Positions 47,101 through 61,175 of a stretch of DNA of 64,000 bases are shown here, piece after piece. The stretch comes from Erigeron canadensis. Taxonomy: Eukaryota; Streptophyta; Magnoliopsida; Asterales; Asteraceae. Position 1 is the stretch's first letter, and each line of letters opens with the position of its first letter. The position numbers were made by a program, and so were the translations under genes. Location of the stretch: contig NC_057765.1 in assembly GCF_010389155.1 (NCBI RefSeq), positions 24,120,980 to 24,184,979 on the forward strand. The letters are read 5' to 3'. The notes under the pieces are model-generated. The model ran no database searches. It had not been told where the DNA came from and was given only the letters and a program-made list of their open reading frames with translations.

Positions 47101-50100
47101 GTTTAAACCTTTGACAGCATAGGTAAACCCTTCCCTTGGTAGATCAGCCTCCAGGGAAGGAACCTGTTATGTATAACCTTCTTTTAGTCATTTTCTTATT
47201 CATGTGATGAGACCCGTTCCGACTCTATCAAATGAATAATTAAATTCATCTTAATAAAGTTCCAACCGTAATCCTCTGGTTTGGATCCAGTTATAAACTA
47301 ATACAAGTAAATAGAATTTTTATTTTATATATTCAAATGTTGAAGCAAAAGCGGTGCAATAAGCGAATGTGACAGCTGTTTTTAAATCCTCAGGGTGGTA
47401 TTTGTAGAGTAATCATAATGTCATATTAGGATCTTATCTCTTTTGGTATTATTCGTATCTATATGCGTGTGTGTGTTTGTATGCATGCATAGACCTGACC
47501 TGATATAAGTTCTGAAACCAGGCTCATGTGAATAAAAAATGCTCGAGTTTCCCTTGAAAGTTCAAACTCTTATTGATAAGAAAGGTCAAACTTACACATA
47601 CTTGTTTAGAAACATTAACATAATACTTCAAAGTTCAAACTCTTATTGTTTGGAAACATAAAAAAAACCCGGTTTTTAGGATCAAACAAAACCAATTTAG
47701 GATTTGATTAAAAGTTCATAAATCTTTTGACCTAAGTTGACCCAAGTTTTGACTCACATCAGCCAATCACTGACCGATTTTTAGTCTGATCCAGCCTGAC
47801 TCGACTCTTGACACCGTCGATCCCTGTTCCAATTCTGATGACTCGGCTGAATTGGCCAATTTTTGCAACCATGCATGTGAATGGACTTGTTCAAATATGA
47901 ACATGTGTAAATTTGTGGGTCTTGTGGTATTTAGACATGCACAAATATCTATGCTGAGATTTGTCATATTTGTGCATCGGTTCTTTGATGCATGTACTTC
48001 CCAATTTGTTAACACATGGATGATAACTTGAGTTGTTTTCTCCTTTCAGATCATATGGAACCTTCTCTTATAAAACATCCTTTGAACCAAAAGGAAAGCA
48101 AAATCTGGCTGGAGTTTAAAAAGCTGGATAAAGGGAATGTATGCATATGATATCCATTTCTCAATCTGTTCTTCATGCTCACTACATGTCACATAATGTT
48201 TTAGACACATACATATTTTATGACATTTCATGACATAAATCATGTGTTTGGCAGTCTGTAGAAGTAAAAGAAGAAAGGTCGATTAATATTTCTTATCCCC
48301 TTGTTGGTGTTATTGGTGGCTTTGCGGTTGCTGCTTTCAACAAGGCTTGTGTATGGGTTCTTTCCACCTATTCTCAACTTGAGGGGTTGTTTTATTGCTT
48401 ACTGCTTAACATATAAAGAAATTTTTTGCTTTTAGATCAAGAAGGTTGAACACAACCTCCATGATTTCGAATATATGGAGTGCAAATATGTGAAAGATAC
48501 TGAGGATTATCTCTTCTACATGACCATAGAGGCCATCGAAGAAGGGAATCTTGGTGTGTATGAGGCTATAGTTGTGTGTCCAAGGGCTGATGTTGTTGGA
48601 ACATCTCTCCAGTTAACATTGCTCAAGTTCGTTCTTACTGACCGTACACCAGTTGGTATGTAGATTATTTGGAGTATTTATGTCTTGATTTGCTTATGAC
48701 ATCCTTAGAAGTTAGAACTCACTTTTATACTCTCTTTTGTGCTACCGAGAAACATTTAACGTTTCATATATCTGGGAGGTTATTACATCAGTTTCAGTTT
48801 TTGCACTTATTAAAGCCAGCTGAGACTCAATGGGTGAATCAGATCATTTAAGTCTTGTTATCTCTATTAGTTTTTCAATAGAATAGCTTCTTTAATCAAA
48901 CAGATAACAATATATTATTAGAGAATTACCACCTTTTTTAAGCCACCTGTATTAAAATATGCACCTGTTTTGACATGTTAGCCAATTCGTCCCACCTGCC
49001 AATTTACCACCTATTAAAGTTACCACTTCTATTTCTCATGTTTGTTCTTGTGTGGTGTTATATTCGATTCCTTATTTTTCATGCAGGTGCAAAAGCAATG
49101 GCATTATCTCTTTTTTCTTGCATGAGATCCTTATGCAAAGCGTTGGAAGGTTAATCTGCCATGATTGCTACATTGTTTTTCTTTCCCAATGTTGTTATCG
49201 AATAATCATTATGCATTCTTTTGTGTTGCCCTTTTAAACATTAAGGTTACTGGTTAAGTTTTATTTTAACAATGGGGTATTTGTGCAGATGATGCAGAGG
49301 AAAAAGCAAATGAGATTTCTCGGATACATAATAGCACGAGAGGTTATTATTCCTTTTTTTCATGTGTTCAATTTATGAACTTGAAATTATACACGCAAAA
49401 CAAATTTAGGCATTGGTTTAAACGGGAATTTAGAGGATCGTGAACGAAGTTTTAATGTTTTGCTCCGTCCCTCCCCACCCAACCACCCACCCACCCTAAA
49501 CCTGGTCCTTATTGATGACATCCTTCCATATAGGGTTTTTCACTCCCCTTTATCACTTTGGATCCACAGGTATGATAAGGGGCCAAGCGTATCGTGAAAT
49601 GAGTTTTCTTGGATATTTCGAGTGTGCAGTTATGAAAGGTTTAAATTCAACATGATAGTACTCTTATTGTTGATTATTATTGTTTTATATATTTACTATA
49701 GTCATCCTCTTAGAAAAGAGTTACATTGTGTTGTTGACGCACTGTAGGTATTCGGCGAGTGCTTTATTTGAACCTTGAGTTACTGTTTGAGCCGGATTGC
49801 ACCCGAAGAAATGATCCAGGTTAACCCAAGCTTACTCTGAATTATATTGATTGTTTGCTAGTTAATGGCTAAAGATTATAGATAATTGTATGTAGAGGTG
49901 GTAATCTTGTGAATGGGTCAATTTGGTTTGTGTCAATTCTGATCTCTATATCATACCCAATCATTTTGAACATATTAGTGATTTTTAAGAAATATATTTG
50001 TGTCCATTTACTTTAAAAGTTGACAAAATAAGTGTTTGCTGGATTAACTCCATGTGGCCCGTCACTGCCAATTTTTACATCTCTCCATCCGTCTATGTTG

Positions 50101-51383
50101 TCACTCACTGTCAATTTGGTCTCTTTTCAATTATTATTAACTTTTTACTATTATGTTTTTAGAAATATAGATTTTCTGTAGATGATTGGTTTGTTCTCAA
50201 CAGTAGCTCGATGGTGCCTAGGAACAATGGCACGCCTTGTTATGACTATGATAACTACAATCAGTATCTCATGGCCAGGTTAGTTGTTGATGATGCTAAG
50301 TACATGGGAAGTGTTGTAGTTTATCATGAATTTTCATGCAAGTTTCTGATCTTCACATATATAATTGTGGTGGATTGGGTCTTCTAAAGTGGGTATGAGT
50401 AGGATGTGAGTAGAAATATAAGCTTGTTGATCAAGTATGGATATATGGTGACTCCATTTTGTAAATATTACTGACTTGTAGGAACTAAGAGGATAATATG
50501 TTGCTGGCTGATAATTTAATGGTCTTTTATATAGAGAGACCACAAACATGTATGAACCAAGACCGACAATGTTTTAGAGTGATATGACATGATAGATGAG
50601 GTGCTTCACTTCCTTGCCACATGGTTGATGAGTTATCATAATATTGTAAGCTCCATCCTTTTTCTTGTGATATGGGTTTATTAAAATCCACATTGAGGTA
50701 GTAGGAGCTACATAATATGCCCTTATGATTGCTTTGTGTTATCCATCGCTTGAAACTTAGGGTTTGAAATGTCGCTCCATAGTCGTTGCTCCCACAATGA
50801 TTATCTCGTGTAATGACTTTGAACTGACTTAGGGTTTATTGGGGTCTCCATTCATCTTAACTTGCAATTACCAAGGTTAATGATCTCTAGGGGAAACATC
50901 ATAAAAGATAGTATAAGGTTCTTTGCAATCAAAGTCATGCATCATTTGCTATTCGTGTTTGTAGACAGTTTATGGGTGTTAGTGTTGTATAATTTGATTT
51001 GCTATTTGTTATCGTTCAATCGTATTGATGTTTAAGCTCTTAATTTTACAGTAGTTGGTTTCAAACACTTTGAAGTGCTTGTATTTTGTGGTAATGGGAT
51101 CTATCTCCATTCAAAATAGTAAGAATTGAAAAGTACAACCAATACTGAAGAAGTGCCAAACATACTTGCCTTTTAGTTAGTAGTTTAGTGATATTTTCAT
51201 TGTAGTAACTAAAGGACCATTTTTGTCTCCCAACCCATCGCTTATTGTACCCTCATTGTAAATAGGACCCTTCTTATGATGATGTCACCTTTAAGGAGTT
51301 CATATGTTTTCTTACATTATCATGTTTGTGTGCCAACATAAATGTTCTCAATTGTTTTCAGGTCGGCCTTGGCAAAAAAATGA
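44170..51383 (+). CDS. Unrecognised 15-exon gene with basic N-terminus and cystatin-like segment, copy B
   Basis: Exons: 44170-44195, 44346-44403, 44580-44679, 44806-44986, 45844-45886, 46910-47000, 48050-48138, 48255-48350, 48436-48655, 49087-49149, 49289-49342, 49570-49638, 49748-49819, 50182-50278, 51362-51383. They join to 426 codons plus TGA, colinear with copy A. Coding indels relative to A are 30, 6, 6, 3 and 6 bases, all in frame: exon 4 lacks the duplicated decapeptide, exons 7, 8 and 14 are 6 shorter, and exon 9 has one extra Val codon. All 28 splice dinucleotides survive. Amino-acid changes are spread along the protein (for example WKVYDPPRKDYKPPN against WLVYDPPREVYKEPN). The cystatin-like segment keeps the Gly pair, AVAAFN and VYEA, again without QxVxG. 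Its upstream DNA resembles that of exon 1a in A, but its first intron resembles the one after exon 1b. Confidence 0.72.
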
Positions 51384-54234
51384 GACTGATTTATGGAAAG
51401 AATCTTAAGAGCAGCTTTTGAATTCTTGTAAATAAGTTTAAAATTATCTACCTTGTGTTTGGTTGTGTAATTTATGGTCCTAACGATGTCTAGGCTATAT
51501 GTTTGGTCCTCTTTTGAGGCATGTCTCTTTGATGAAACCTGTATGTCAATGAAATTCGGAGTGCTAGCTGCAGCTATGTACAAGGTTTATCCTAAATCCG
51601 CATCTAAATCATTGAACCCAAGAAATAGGAACTTATTTTTGACACTACAAAGCGGGGCTCCACATTTAATTGTGTGCACCGGTTTGATGAATACAATTAT
51701 GAATTGACTTTTAATGTATGTAACTTTCTTACTAACGGCAAATGTATTAAGATTTGTCCAAGTATTTAAACAAGTGATATGTAGATGCCTATGCATTGTC
51801 TCTAATATAAATTTGGGGATAGATATGAAGAAAAAAAAAACAGGGTTAAGAAATAACAGTTAGAATAATGTGAATTGTATCTCCACAAAACCGGTTTGGT
51901 TATTCCATAAACTGGTGGTTACTGGTTATAGATTTAGCCGTTAGAGACTTGTTTTTTTGTAACCTGGTTAGAAAAACTGATTTGTATTTAATAGACATTG
52001 GATCTTAATATAGCGCAGTTTGAGTATTTGGACATCTAGCCGTTTTTTTTTCTAGCTTTAAGCCTTTTAGTCACCATTTTGTCATTCTAAAACTTGTATA
52101 AATTGGTAGCTTGGGTTTGATTTAGTCACAACACTCAAAACCCGGAGCTTTTTGCTAACTTCTTTTTGTGTAAGTGATTGGATGGGTCGACTAAGGTGCA
52201 ATGTAAAAGCTGTCGAAATTTTTTAGCTAGCAAATCCAAATATCCAATACAACATTGAGACTACGTATCAAAAAACATTGTGAAGGGCTAAGAAACGTTC
52301 CAGAAGAAGGTCAAGCATCAATGCCATGAGACAAAACTATTTTTGCATATTTTAAACAACCCTGTTATCTAGTTTGGGAACTATCAGTGAACCTATTAAG
52401 AATTTTGATTAAACAGCCCTGTTATTAAATAAGAAAAATTTTCCACACATTTAAAAGTACATCTTGTGGTTACTTTGAAGTTTTAGGTTGTAACTTCTTT
52501 CACTTTATTTTTTTTTTGATATATGATTATATGAACATTTAGTTGTTATTTTCATTGGATGAATTTTATGTATGTAAGTTTTATGTAAGTTTGTCTATGT
52601 ATTAGCATAAGTATGAATTATCCTACTTCGTGAATGAGTGAGTTGCAATGAATTTCTCACTTCCCCTCATCACTCTTTTTAATAAGATAAAGACAAAGAA
52701 AAACAATGGAGGGGTGGTGAGTGAATTGGTAGGGGGACGCCCTTTGACTCACCACTTGTCTGTCATCGGGGAGGTCAAGGTGGTGTTCACATGTGACCAC
52801 TGGGTAACCCTTCTTTCTCCGATACACCCTCCCCCTTCTAAATAACCATATATGAGTTTATGGCGGCTCTGTGATTTTCAATGAACAAGACCTTTGTGCA
52901 AGGGTATTAACTATTAAGTAACTTCTCTCAATGTTATATTCTTTTTGGTATATCATTCCAATAATTGGTAATGGATCATCGTGTTGGTGATGAATGGTTT
53001 TAATTTCAAACGTTTGACTGTGATTCATTAATGGTTATTTAGTTTGGTGTATATGTGTAATTTTTGATCCGATCAATAAAAATGTAATATTTATCATATA
53101 TAGTCAAATTTGTAAGGATTCATTTTGAAATTTGCTTTAATTATCTATGTATATGTTTGTGTATCTAGCTTCTGTACTTCGATCATGTGTTCAAGTTATA
53201 ATTTTAACGAGATACAAACTTTTGCGCAATTGTCATTTAGCGATGAACGTTGTAGCCTTTAAGGGTAATCAAATTGCTTGTATTAGCAATTGAAAATAGC
53301 TTGCAGTAGTTCAATGCATTAGGAACTTGGATTGCTCAAAAGTTTTACCATTCAACGTCCGTAAAATACAACTTTTAAATATGTTATTGAAGGACTGTTA
53401 GATAAATTTGCTTGTTTACCATACACTCCAAACTGCCACATCTATTTTATTTGAAAAGCAAATACTACTATTTAGATGAATTGTGCCAAATGAGTGACCT
53501 ACCGGTTATTTCATTCACAAATAAACTTATATACAGAGACAAGCATTCATATATGATGTATAAACTAGAATAATAATACCCATACTTAGTTCGGGTTATA
53601 GTTATCAAACTATTTTTATAACTTACATAACTCAAAACATATTTTAATTAATTTAGATTTAAACTTTTTAAATGAGTTTATGATTTGTTTTTCTAGGCTT
53701 TAACTCATATTTATATATAACTTAATTCGGTTAATTGGATTTATAATTTATGTTATATTTTCATTCTATGCTTTAACTCATACTATGGGAAATCAACGGT
53801 GCCGAATGACTCATTTTTACATGTATATGTCTGACTTGTTTTAACCCATCTTTATTTTGAATCGTTACTCAACCTATCATGACCCGTTTATTTTGCTAGG
53901 GGTTCCACAATTTTTTGTTGGGTGTGAAACCCTCTTGTTCTCGTTAGTTTATTACTTTTATAAAAAAACATTATTTTTGTAAGCCTAAACAATAAATTAT
54001 ATTATTCTATTATTGAAAGGCCCATTTATTGATTTATTTAAACTTGTTAATTACTCGTAACACCATACAACTAAAGAAGTAAATTATTTACCCGAAAAAT
54101 ATAACACACCAGGAGAACCTTTTTACACAATTATATATGGCTATTTACACTTAGGAAAAAAAATGACGCTAAATAATATGTGTAGAATAATTAACAATAC
54201 ATGTAACACATTTAATAGCATTCATCTAATATAC
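51384..54234. other. 3' flank of gene copy B up to the LTR element
   Basis: Parallels 36824-39702 of unit A with scattered substitutions and short indels. Contains the foldback (52734-52842) and the Helitron-like minus-strand end (about 53565-53595). No coding frame conserved with unit A. Confidence 0.6.
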
Positions 54235-57168
54235 TGTAACACCCCGAGCTAGGCACGAAATGTCACCGAAAGGATATAGCGTATGCATGGGATTATCGTA
54301 GAACATGATCTATATGCATAAAAGGATCCAGAGAATCCAACATCAATAATCAAGTATAAAATGCATAAAATAGGGCGAATGAATTCTGGATCCATGTAAG
54401 TCCAAGCCCAGGTCTTAGCACAAGCCTCAATCGATCATCATGTCTTGGATTCACAAGTTTACCTGAAAAGTGTACTATACAAGGTCAACACTAGGTTGGT
54501 GAGTTCGTAGGAGCGAATGACAAGGATCTAATACCAAAGCCATTCACAATATGAACAAGGAAAAATGGGCAAGGAACACACTTACAGTAAGTCCTTAAAA
54601 GGCACAAGTACACAATTTAGGTTGGCTCGTGGCACAACCTAATCACACATGAATCCTTTAAACGAACTATACAATAGCTAGGATACGTATAAGAAGCAAG
54701 GGCAAATAATGTCGATAACAATAAGTATCAAACAAGTACTATGACCTCAAATCTGTCCATCCAAGCTCACAAATGTCCTCATGTCATCCAAATGTCATCA
54801 AGTACGTATAGTACCCGTTTATTGCACTTGCACACATTTCACCTCAATTGTCCACCATATTGCACGTTATGTACCTCATTGTACTCAATTGCACGAAAGT
54901 TGTTCATCCATGACCATCAATGTCCACACATAACCAAAACACCATGTGTATATACTTCGTACGATACTACTTTTGAAAGGCCTTTGATGCTTATATATAG
55001 GGTCACCCGCAGCCTTCCCACCACATCTCCAACCTTTCAAAGATATTACCGTCCTCCATATATGCACAACTAACCGATAACAAACTCAACATACATATAC
55101 ATTAACCATACAACAAATCACATAATTTCACATCTACGAAACCGTCACACAACATGTAAATCCATAAATCAATCAATGTCACCATAACAATCATGTCCAT
55201 CAATGACCCTCACACGTGTATTTACAAAATGAACTATATCAAGGTATTTAGAATCACATAGTAAGCAAGAACAAATAATAATGATATCAACAAGTATCCT
55301 AAAAAGTCCTATGTTTTCATGCATGCACACATTGTCCCTCATATGTCCTCTTGTCCTCCATAATGTCGTCACCCAAGACACTCAAACATATGCACAATCA
55401 AGTCATGTCATCAACAAAAAAAAAATCAAGCGTTTGCACATTTGAACGATGTCATAAATCAAGGCAAACATATAATTGCACCCTCAAACAAGTCAACACA
55501 CAAAATTTGTACACTTTTCGGCCCGAATCTCAATTGAGTAGGGAGCTACGAAACTCACCTGACGCGTGCAATACAATCCTAAGGTGAAAGGAAGTAGAAC
55601 CGATGCCCACGATAGCCGAAACCTATCATATATGTATCACATTAATCCTAAAGTATCTCAAAGTTAGCATCTTATTAATATTGACCTATTCTAACTATAA
55701 ATGCTTTATTATTTCCTTTTTAAAAAGTTTCGATGCGACCCAAGTGAAAACATTACGTTTTGTTTCACAAAGACTCGTGGGTACTTGACCACTGTTGCTT
55801 TATATAAACTTTTGATATGTTCAAGTTTTGTTCTGGCCTCAGAGGCCTAGACCATTAGAAATTAGACTCATTTACGCTTCCGTGGTCACTTGAATAATCG
55901 AAAACGGACTTATGGTTCAAAAGTTATCGTCGTTACAAGAAAGATGAGTTTTGGCGTAAAGTCCAGCATAAACAGGAGCTTTCTGGCGTAAAGCAAAACT
56001 AGAAGGACGTAAATTACGGCCCATCTAGGCGTAGGTTACGCTAGGAAAAAGTTCAAAGGGCGTAAGGTACACTGGGGAGGGTATAAGCTACGCTGGACAA
56101 GTTTCAACTGGCGTAAGCTACGGCTAGGGAGGGGCGTAGGTTACGGTGCCCTGGAATTGTGCATTTTGGCGTAAGGTTTCCAAGTTTTGGCGTAAACAGA
56201 AGGAAATTTCAAAAATGATGATGGAGAGGGGCGTAAGCTACGCCTAAAGGGGCGTAAGTTACGCCTGGTTCTGAACAGATACACACCAGCAGGTGTTCTT
56301 GACCCAAACACGACCCAAAACCCTAATTTCTTGATAGTTAGACCATGAAATCGATTTTTACAGCTTCAAGACCCATTTTTACGCATAGTTAAACATAATT
56401 GGACATAACTAAACATGTTTCATCATCCAAATCCATCCCTTTAACACATTTCCTTGTTCAATTCGATCTTGACCCATTTGTAACTCAAATTGACCCAAAC
56501 CCGATTTTTACTCCCGAAACGATCAAGGGTGCTTAGATTCAGATGAAAGACATGTATAATAACTTGATATGGTGAATTTGAGCTAGAAAATACTTACCAA
56601 AACTTCAACCAAGTGCTAAATCCGAATTTGAGCAAAAATGGAAAATCCTTGCACTTTGAGAACTCAACCTCTTGTTATATTATGAAGATGACGATAAGGA
56701 TGATGATTCTAACACAATTCTAACTTGAAACCAAAATTTGGTGTAAGAATCTTAGAGAGAGAGAGAGAGACATTAGTGTGTATGTGTGTTTTGTTCTTGC
56801 AAGAAGAAAGAAAGAAAAAGATAGGGTGAAGAATTAATGGATGGGTGGAAAATAAGAAAGATATGGTTGGGTAAGTTAGTTGGGTCATGGGTTTGACCCA
56901 TGGAGGATCCATTTTATGTTTCTAACTAGATTAAATGTCGTCTAGCACCGTAAAGCCAATTAATCTAAATGTCATCTCAAAGTGTAAATTCGATTAGCAC
57001 TAACAATGATATCGACTAGCACATAAGTTCCAAATTAAACGATAAATTGATTTATATGAACATATTGCACTTAAATGAACTCCAAATTGCACTTGAACTA
57101 TATTAACCAACTCGATAATTAGTTAAATTGTACATATGGTCAACGAGTCAAGAATCACGATTGTTACA
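54235..57168 (-). repeat. 3' LTR (left copy) of the chromovirus-type element
   Basis: 2934 bp. On the minus strand it begins TGTAACAATCG and ends GGGGTGTTACA. The polypurine tract AACGGGGGAATGA lies just before it (57169-57181). CTATATATAAG (54991-55000) is a likely TATA box on the minus strand. Holds a GA run (56756-56771) and the GGCGTAAGCTACGCC array (55952-56266). Unusually long for an LTR. Confidence 0.9.
55952..56266. repeat. Array of GGCGTAAGCTACGCC-like motifs in the LTR
   Basis: About a dozen half or full copies within 315 bp, such as GGCGTAAGCTACGCC, GGCGTAAGTTACGCC, GGCGTAGGTTACGCT and GGCGTAAGCTACGGC. Each full copy is nearly self-complementary. The array recurs in the other LTR at 62574-62890. 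It lies about 1 kb upstream of the putative TATA box on the element's strand. Confidence 0.85.
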
Positions 57169-57355
57169 TCATTCCCCCGTTAAGGGAATTTCGTCCCGAG
57201 ATTTGATAAAACCCTAATTATTAAACAAATGCGGTATTTTGACTTCCGCATAACGTTTGTTCTTCACTTTCTTGTCCTCACGCTCTAATATCTCTACCGG
57301 CTTTGCAACCAAAATTGAGCTTCTTGTCCACTTGAATCTCATTCATAGGCAAATC

Positions 57356-58590
57356 TTATGTAGGATCCGCCAAGCACTTTTCTAGGTTACAAATATGGAA
57401 TACGTCATGCACACCGTTATGTTCTTGAAGTAGCTTCAATAGGTAAGCCACTTTGCCCTCTCGTTCAATGATCTCAAAAGGTCCAATGTATCTTGGTCCA
57501 AGCTTGCCTCTCTTTACGAAACGGACAACACCCTTCCACGAGGAGACTTTCAAAAGCACATGATCACCAACATTGAACGTCAATGGCCTGCGGCTCACAT
57601 TAGCGTGTTTTTTTTTTTGTCTCTCACGGCCAATTGTAATCTCTCCTTGATTTGAGAAATCACTTTTGTTGTCTCAACTACTATTTCCGGCCCAATAAGT
57701 TGGCTTTCGCCAATCTCTGCCCAAGCGAGTGGTGAACGACACTTCCTACCATAAAGTGCCTCAAATGGTGCCATTTTAATAGTCGCATGGTAACTATTGT
57801 TGTACAAGAACTCGACCAACGGTAAATGATCTTCCCAACTTCCACCGAATTCGATAGCACAAGCCCTCAACATGTCTTCCAGCGTTTGGATGGTCCTTTC
57901 GGTTTGCCTATCCGTTTGGGGATGAAACGCCGTACTTATGTCAATTTGAGTACCCATTGCTTGTTGGAAGGCTTCCCAAAAGTTTGATTTGAACCGGCTA
58001 TCTCTATTGGAGATAATAGAAACCGGAACTCCATGTTTTGACACCACTTCTTTAATGTACAAACGAGCTAGGGTGTCAAACTTATCGGTCACACGAATAG
58101 CTAAGAAGTGAGCCGACTTTGTCAACCGATCCACAATCACCCATAAGGTATCACGTCCACTTCTTGTCTTCGGTAACTTCGTGATGAAGTCCATTGCAAT
58201 ACGTTCGCACTTCCATTCCGGTATCACCGGTTGCACCAATAAATCGGGTGGCTTCTTATGATCGGCTTTCACTACTAAGCAAGTAAGGCACTCACTCACA
58301 TATTTAGCCACATCACGCTTCATGCCCGGCCACCAATAGAAATCCTTTAAGTCAAAGTACATCTTATCCGAATAGGGTGATTTATGAGCTTCATTCATAA
58401 GAATTGTTCTCAAATTTCCAAAAATGGGAATCCAAAGCTTTCCAACTAGGTATAGCCCATTGTCTTCTTTTCTATCGAATTGTTGCTCTATGCCATCTAA
58501 ACTTTCATTGACAAAATTCTCCGGTAAAGTAGCTTGTACGTATGCTCCTATGATCCGATCACGAATACTTTGTTCCACCGTGAGACTCAT
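57356..58590 (-). pseudogene. Integrase and C-terminal region of the chromovirus-type pol
   Basis: Frame 58590-57595 carries the integrase: [22 protein letters not shown], the CLTC zinc ligands and the catalytic regions [16 protein letters not shown] (usually SDRD) and [10 protein letters not shown]. It breaks at a lysine-rich A/T slip near 57600. The next frame (57598-57356) continues with GDHVLLKVSSWKGV, GPFEI and NLEKCLADPT, the integrase C-terminal domain. Beyond 57356 a shifted frame resumes with NEIQVDKKLNF and a run like EREDKKVKNK, the beginning of a chromodomain, then stops. At least two frameshifts make it inactive. Confidence 0.88.
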
Positions 58591-60169
58591 GGCCCTTGTT
58601 CTTCTCGGCTTGACCCTTTACTTTCTACTTAATGCATCGGCTACGACATTAGCTTTGCCCGGATGGTATCGAATATCACAATCATAATCACTAAAAGTTC
58701 AAGCCATCTTCTTTGTCTCATATTCAACTCACTAGATCGAAAATATGTTGAAGACTTCTATGATTGGCGTAATTTGCACATTTGGTACCTTAAAGGTAAT
58801 GTCTCCAACACTTTTAAGCGAACACAACCGCTCGCAATTCTAAATCATGAGTGGGGTAGTTTTTCTCATGCACCTTAAGTTAACAGGAGGCATAAGCAAT
58901 GACCTTCCTCGTTGCATAAGCACACACCCCACTCCTCGACCTCAAGCATCACAACCTGCCCTTTAGAGGATTTCGCATACAACTTCTATTTTCTAAGTAA
59001 TTCTAGCACTTCGCGTAAATGTTTCGGCAAGATCTTCCTTCGTCCTCGATTAACCAAGTATATCATTACTAAGGGCAATGAAAAACTTGTCCAAGTTGGG
59101 TTGCCACACCCGCTTCATCAAGCCCATGAACACCGTCGGTGCATTAGTCAACCCAAATGGCACAACAGTGTATTCTAAATGCACATACCTTGTAAGAAAC
59201 GTCGTCTTGAGATGTCATCTTTATGGACGCGCAGTTGTCTCTAACCTGAACGAAGGTAAATAACGGAGGAGGGCTTAACACCTTCTAGTTGATCAAATGA
59301 GTTCTCACTTATCGAAAATGGATAATGGTTCTTCATCGTGAGCATGTTCAATTCTCGATAATCAATACACATCCTAAAGGACCCATCTTTCTTCTTTATA
59401 AATAAGATTGGAGCTCCCCAAGGCGATTGACTAGGTCGAATGAACCCTTTCTCTTGAAGTTCTTCAAGTTGAGATTTTAACTCTTGCATTTCCGTCAAGG
59501 CAAGTCTATATGGAGCCTTAGCCACGGGTGCGGTTCCGGGGATCAAATTAATGCGAAAGTCAAGTTCACGAGACGAGGGTAAGCCCGGTAGGTCATCCGG
59601 AAAGACATCGGGGAAATCACGAACAATGGGGACGATTTTCAATTTTACCTTTGTCACGGTAGTACTAAAAACCTTGGAATTGGAAAAATCGGAAGTTTCA
59701 CCTTGGACTCTAAGAACATTACCGTTTGACAACGGTATTTTGACCACTCTTTCGCCACAATCAATGACCACATTCACCACCGTCAACATCCAATCTAAAC
59801 CCGTAATGACGCCAAAACTTCCCATATCGAATGGCATAGAATCGATGAATAATCGAAGTCGTTTAAAGTCAAAATACAATCACGAAGTACTTGGCTAATT
59901 CTAGTTAGAGCACCATTGACCATTTCAATATCAAGCACACGGTTTAAGGCACGAGGATGAATATCTATCGAAGGAACGAAGCTATGCCTAGCATCAGGAA
60001 TCAAATAACACTGTGGTGTAATTATTGTTAAGAGTAAATGTACCCGATACCACATTAGGATCGTTGCGAACTTCAATAGTACCCTCCTCAAAAGTTCACT
60101 TAACCCCCTTTCCTCTGGTTCGTCGTTTTGCACAACATCCCGCTTGTCATCATAAATGCTTGGCAACAC
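58591..60169 (-). pseudogene. Protease, reverse transcriptase and RNase H remnants of the same element
   Basis: Reading right to left: a protease end (60169-59795, [20 protein letters not shown]), a frameshift, then [13 protein letters not shown] and the RT start (59879-59241) with [13 protein letters not shown] and [13 protein letters not shown] further shift follows; FGLTNAP and KFFIALSNDI come next, where the catalytic YIDD-type motif is lost. A deletion then jumps to RNase H pieces (LELRAVVFA, RSLQHIFD followed by a stop, RYHPGKANVVADALSRK followed by a stop). Multiple stops, frameshifts and an internal deletion are directly visible. Confidence 0.85.
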
Positions 60170-61175
60170 CCACCTGTACGGTTAATTGTATCCACCATAG
60201 TAATGATCTTAAAGTTTATGACCCGAAGGTTAGTCTCAAAGCTCTTACATGTTAGTCACACCAGTAGTCAATGTTCTCATACCGACATGTCACACATAAA
60301 TCATATCTTTACACTAAGGCAAAAGTACTAATGTTCTAGGGGAATCGTTATGTATCATGCCATCATACCAAGTTAACAATAATTGTTCCTCATCAAGCTA
60401 CATACTTATGTCCAATACGACACACAACCGCACAACTAAAACAAGTGGTCCAAAGTATAATCCGAATTCGATATGCTCTCTAGTTATCGTCCGGGTATGT
60501 ATATAGGGTGTACCAGCGGCTAACCCTCTACCCATCCAACTCCCATTAAGCATATCGGCTCCTTATTATACTCTAGGCCAACATGTGCAATCAGTGATGT
60601 CATTAACTTGTTATAACACCGGGTACCATAAAATAGTTGATCAGACTCTTTTAGGGTTGCCACAATGTCACATCAAGTTAACGCCATAACTTCATTTTGC
60701 CCTAAATCATCAAACAACATCAATTTAAATCATCTCAATCCAACAATATGCACATGACCTCATTGACTTCAAATAACCACATTGACCTCATGCACTTGAC
60801 CATTACACAATAACACATTGTCCGCATCAACCCAGTTGTACTCATGTTATCACATTCATCACACTGTACTTGCCACAACATAACACATTGTTCATATTGT
60901 ACTCGTCACAAAACAATACGTTGATCACATAGTACTCATCTCAAATCAACACATTGATCACATAATATCCATCTCAAAACAACACATTGTCCAATTGTAC
61001 TTATATCATTACGTATACGATCCTGCCTACAAACTCATAGTGCACACTTACAAGATTCATAAAATTCACGTTGCATTTAAAATTCCTAACCATGCATGCT
61101 ATATGAAGAGTTTTACATAAGTCGTAGTCTAGGTCAAGCCGCCTAATTCTCTACGATCTGCATGGGCCACCATTC
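60170..61175 (-). other. Internal 5' region lacking gag, with degenerate ACACATTG-type repeats
   Basis: Where gag should lie there is about 1 kb without an open frame. From about 60780 to 61010 the plus strand repeats words such as CACATTGATCACATAGTACT in diverged units of about 40 bp. GGGTGTACCAGCGGCTAACC near 60508 loosely resembles LTR sequence near 55000. Confidence 0.6.

Noticed and set aside
54741..55073. 110-codon frame present in both long LTRs (also 61714-62073)
   Set aside because: Low-complexity Ser/His/Thr-rich translation of an LTR; it varies in the triplicated unit and matches nothing.
56709..56912. 67-codon minus-strand frame shared by both LTRs (63331-63534)
   Set aside because: Translates a GA microsatellite and flanks; identity between LTRs reflects their common origin, not selection.
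61140..61175. tRNA primer-binding site after the 5' LTR of the chromovirus-type element
   Set aside because: The sequence there (GAATGGTGGCCCATGC) only loosely resembles the usual TGGTATCAGAGC, so no primer site is claimed.
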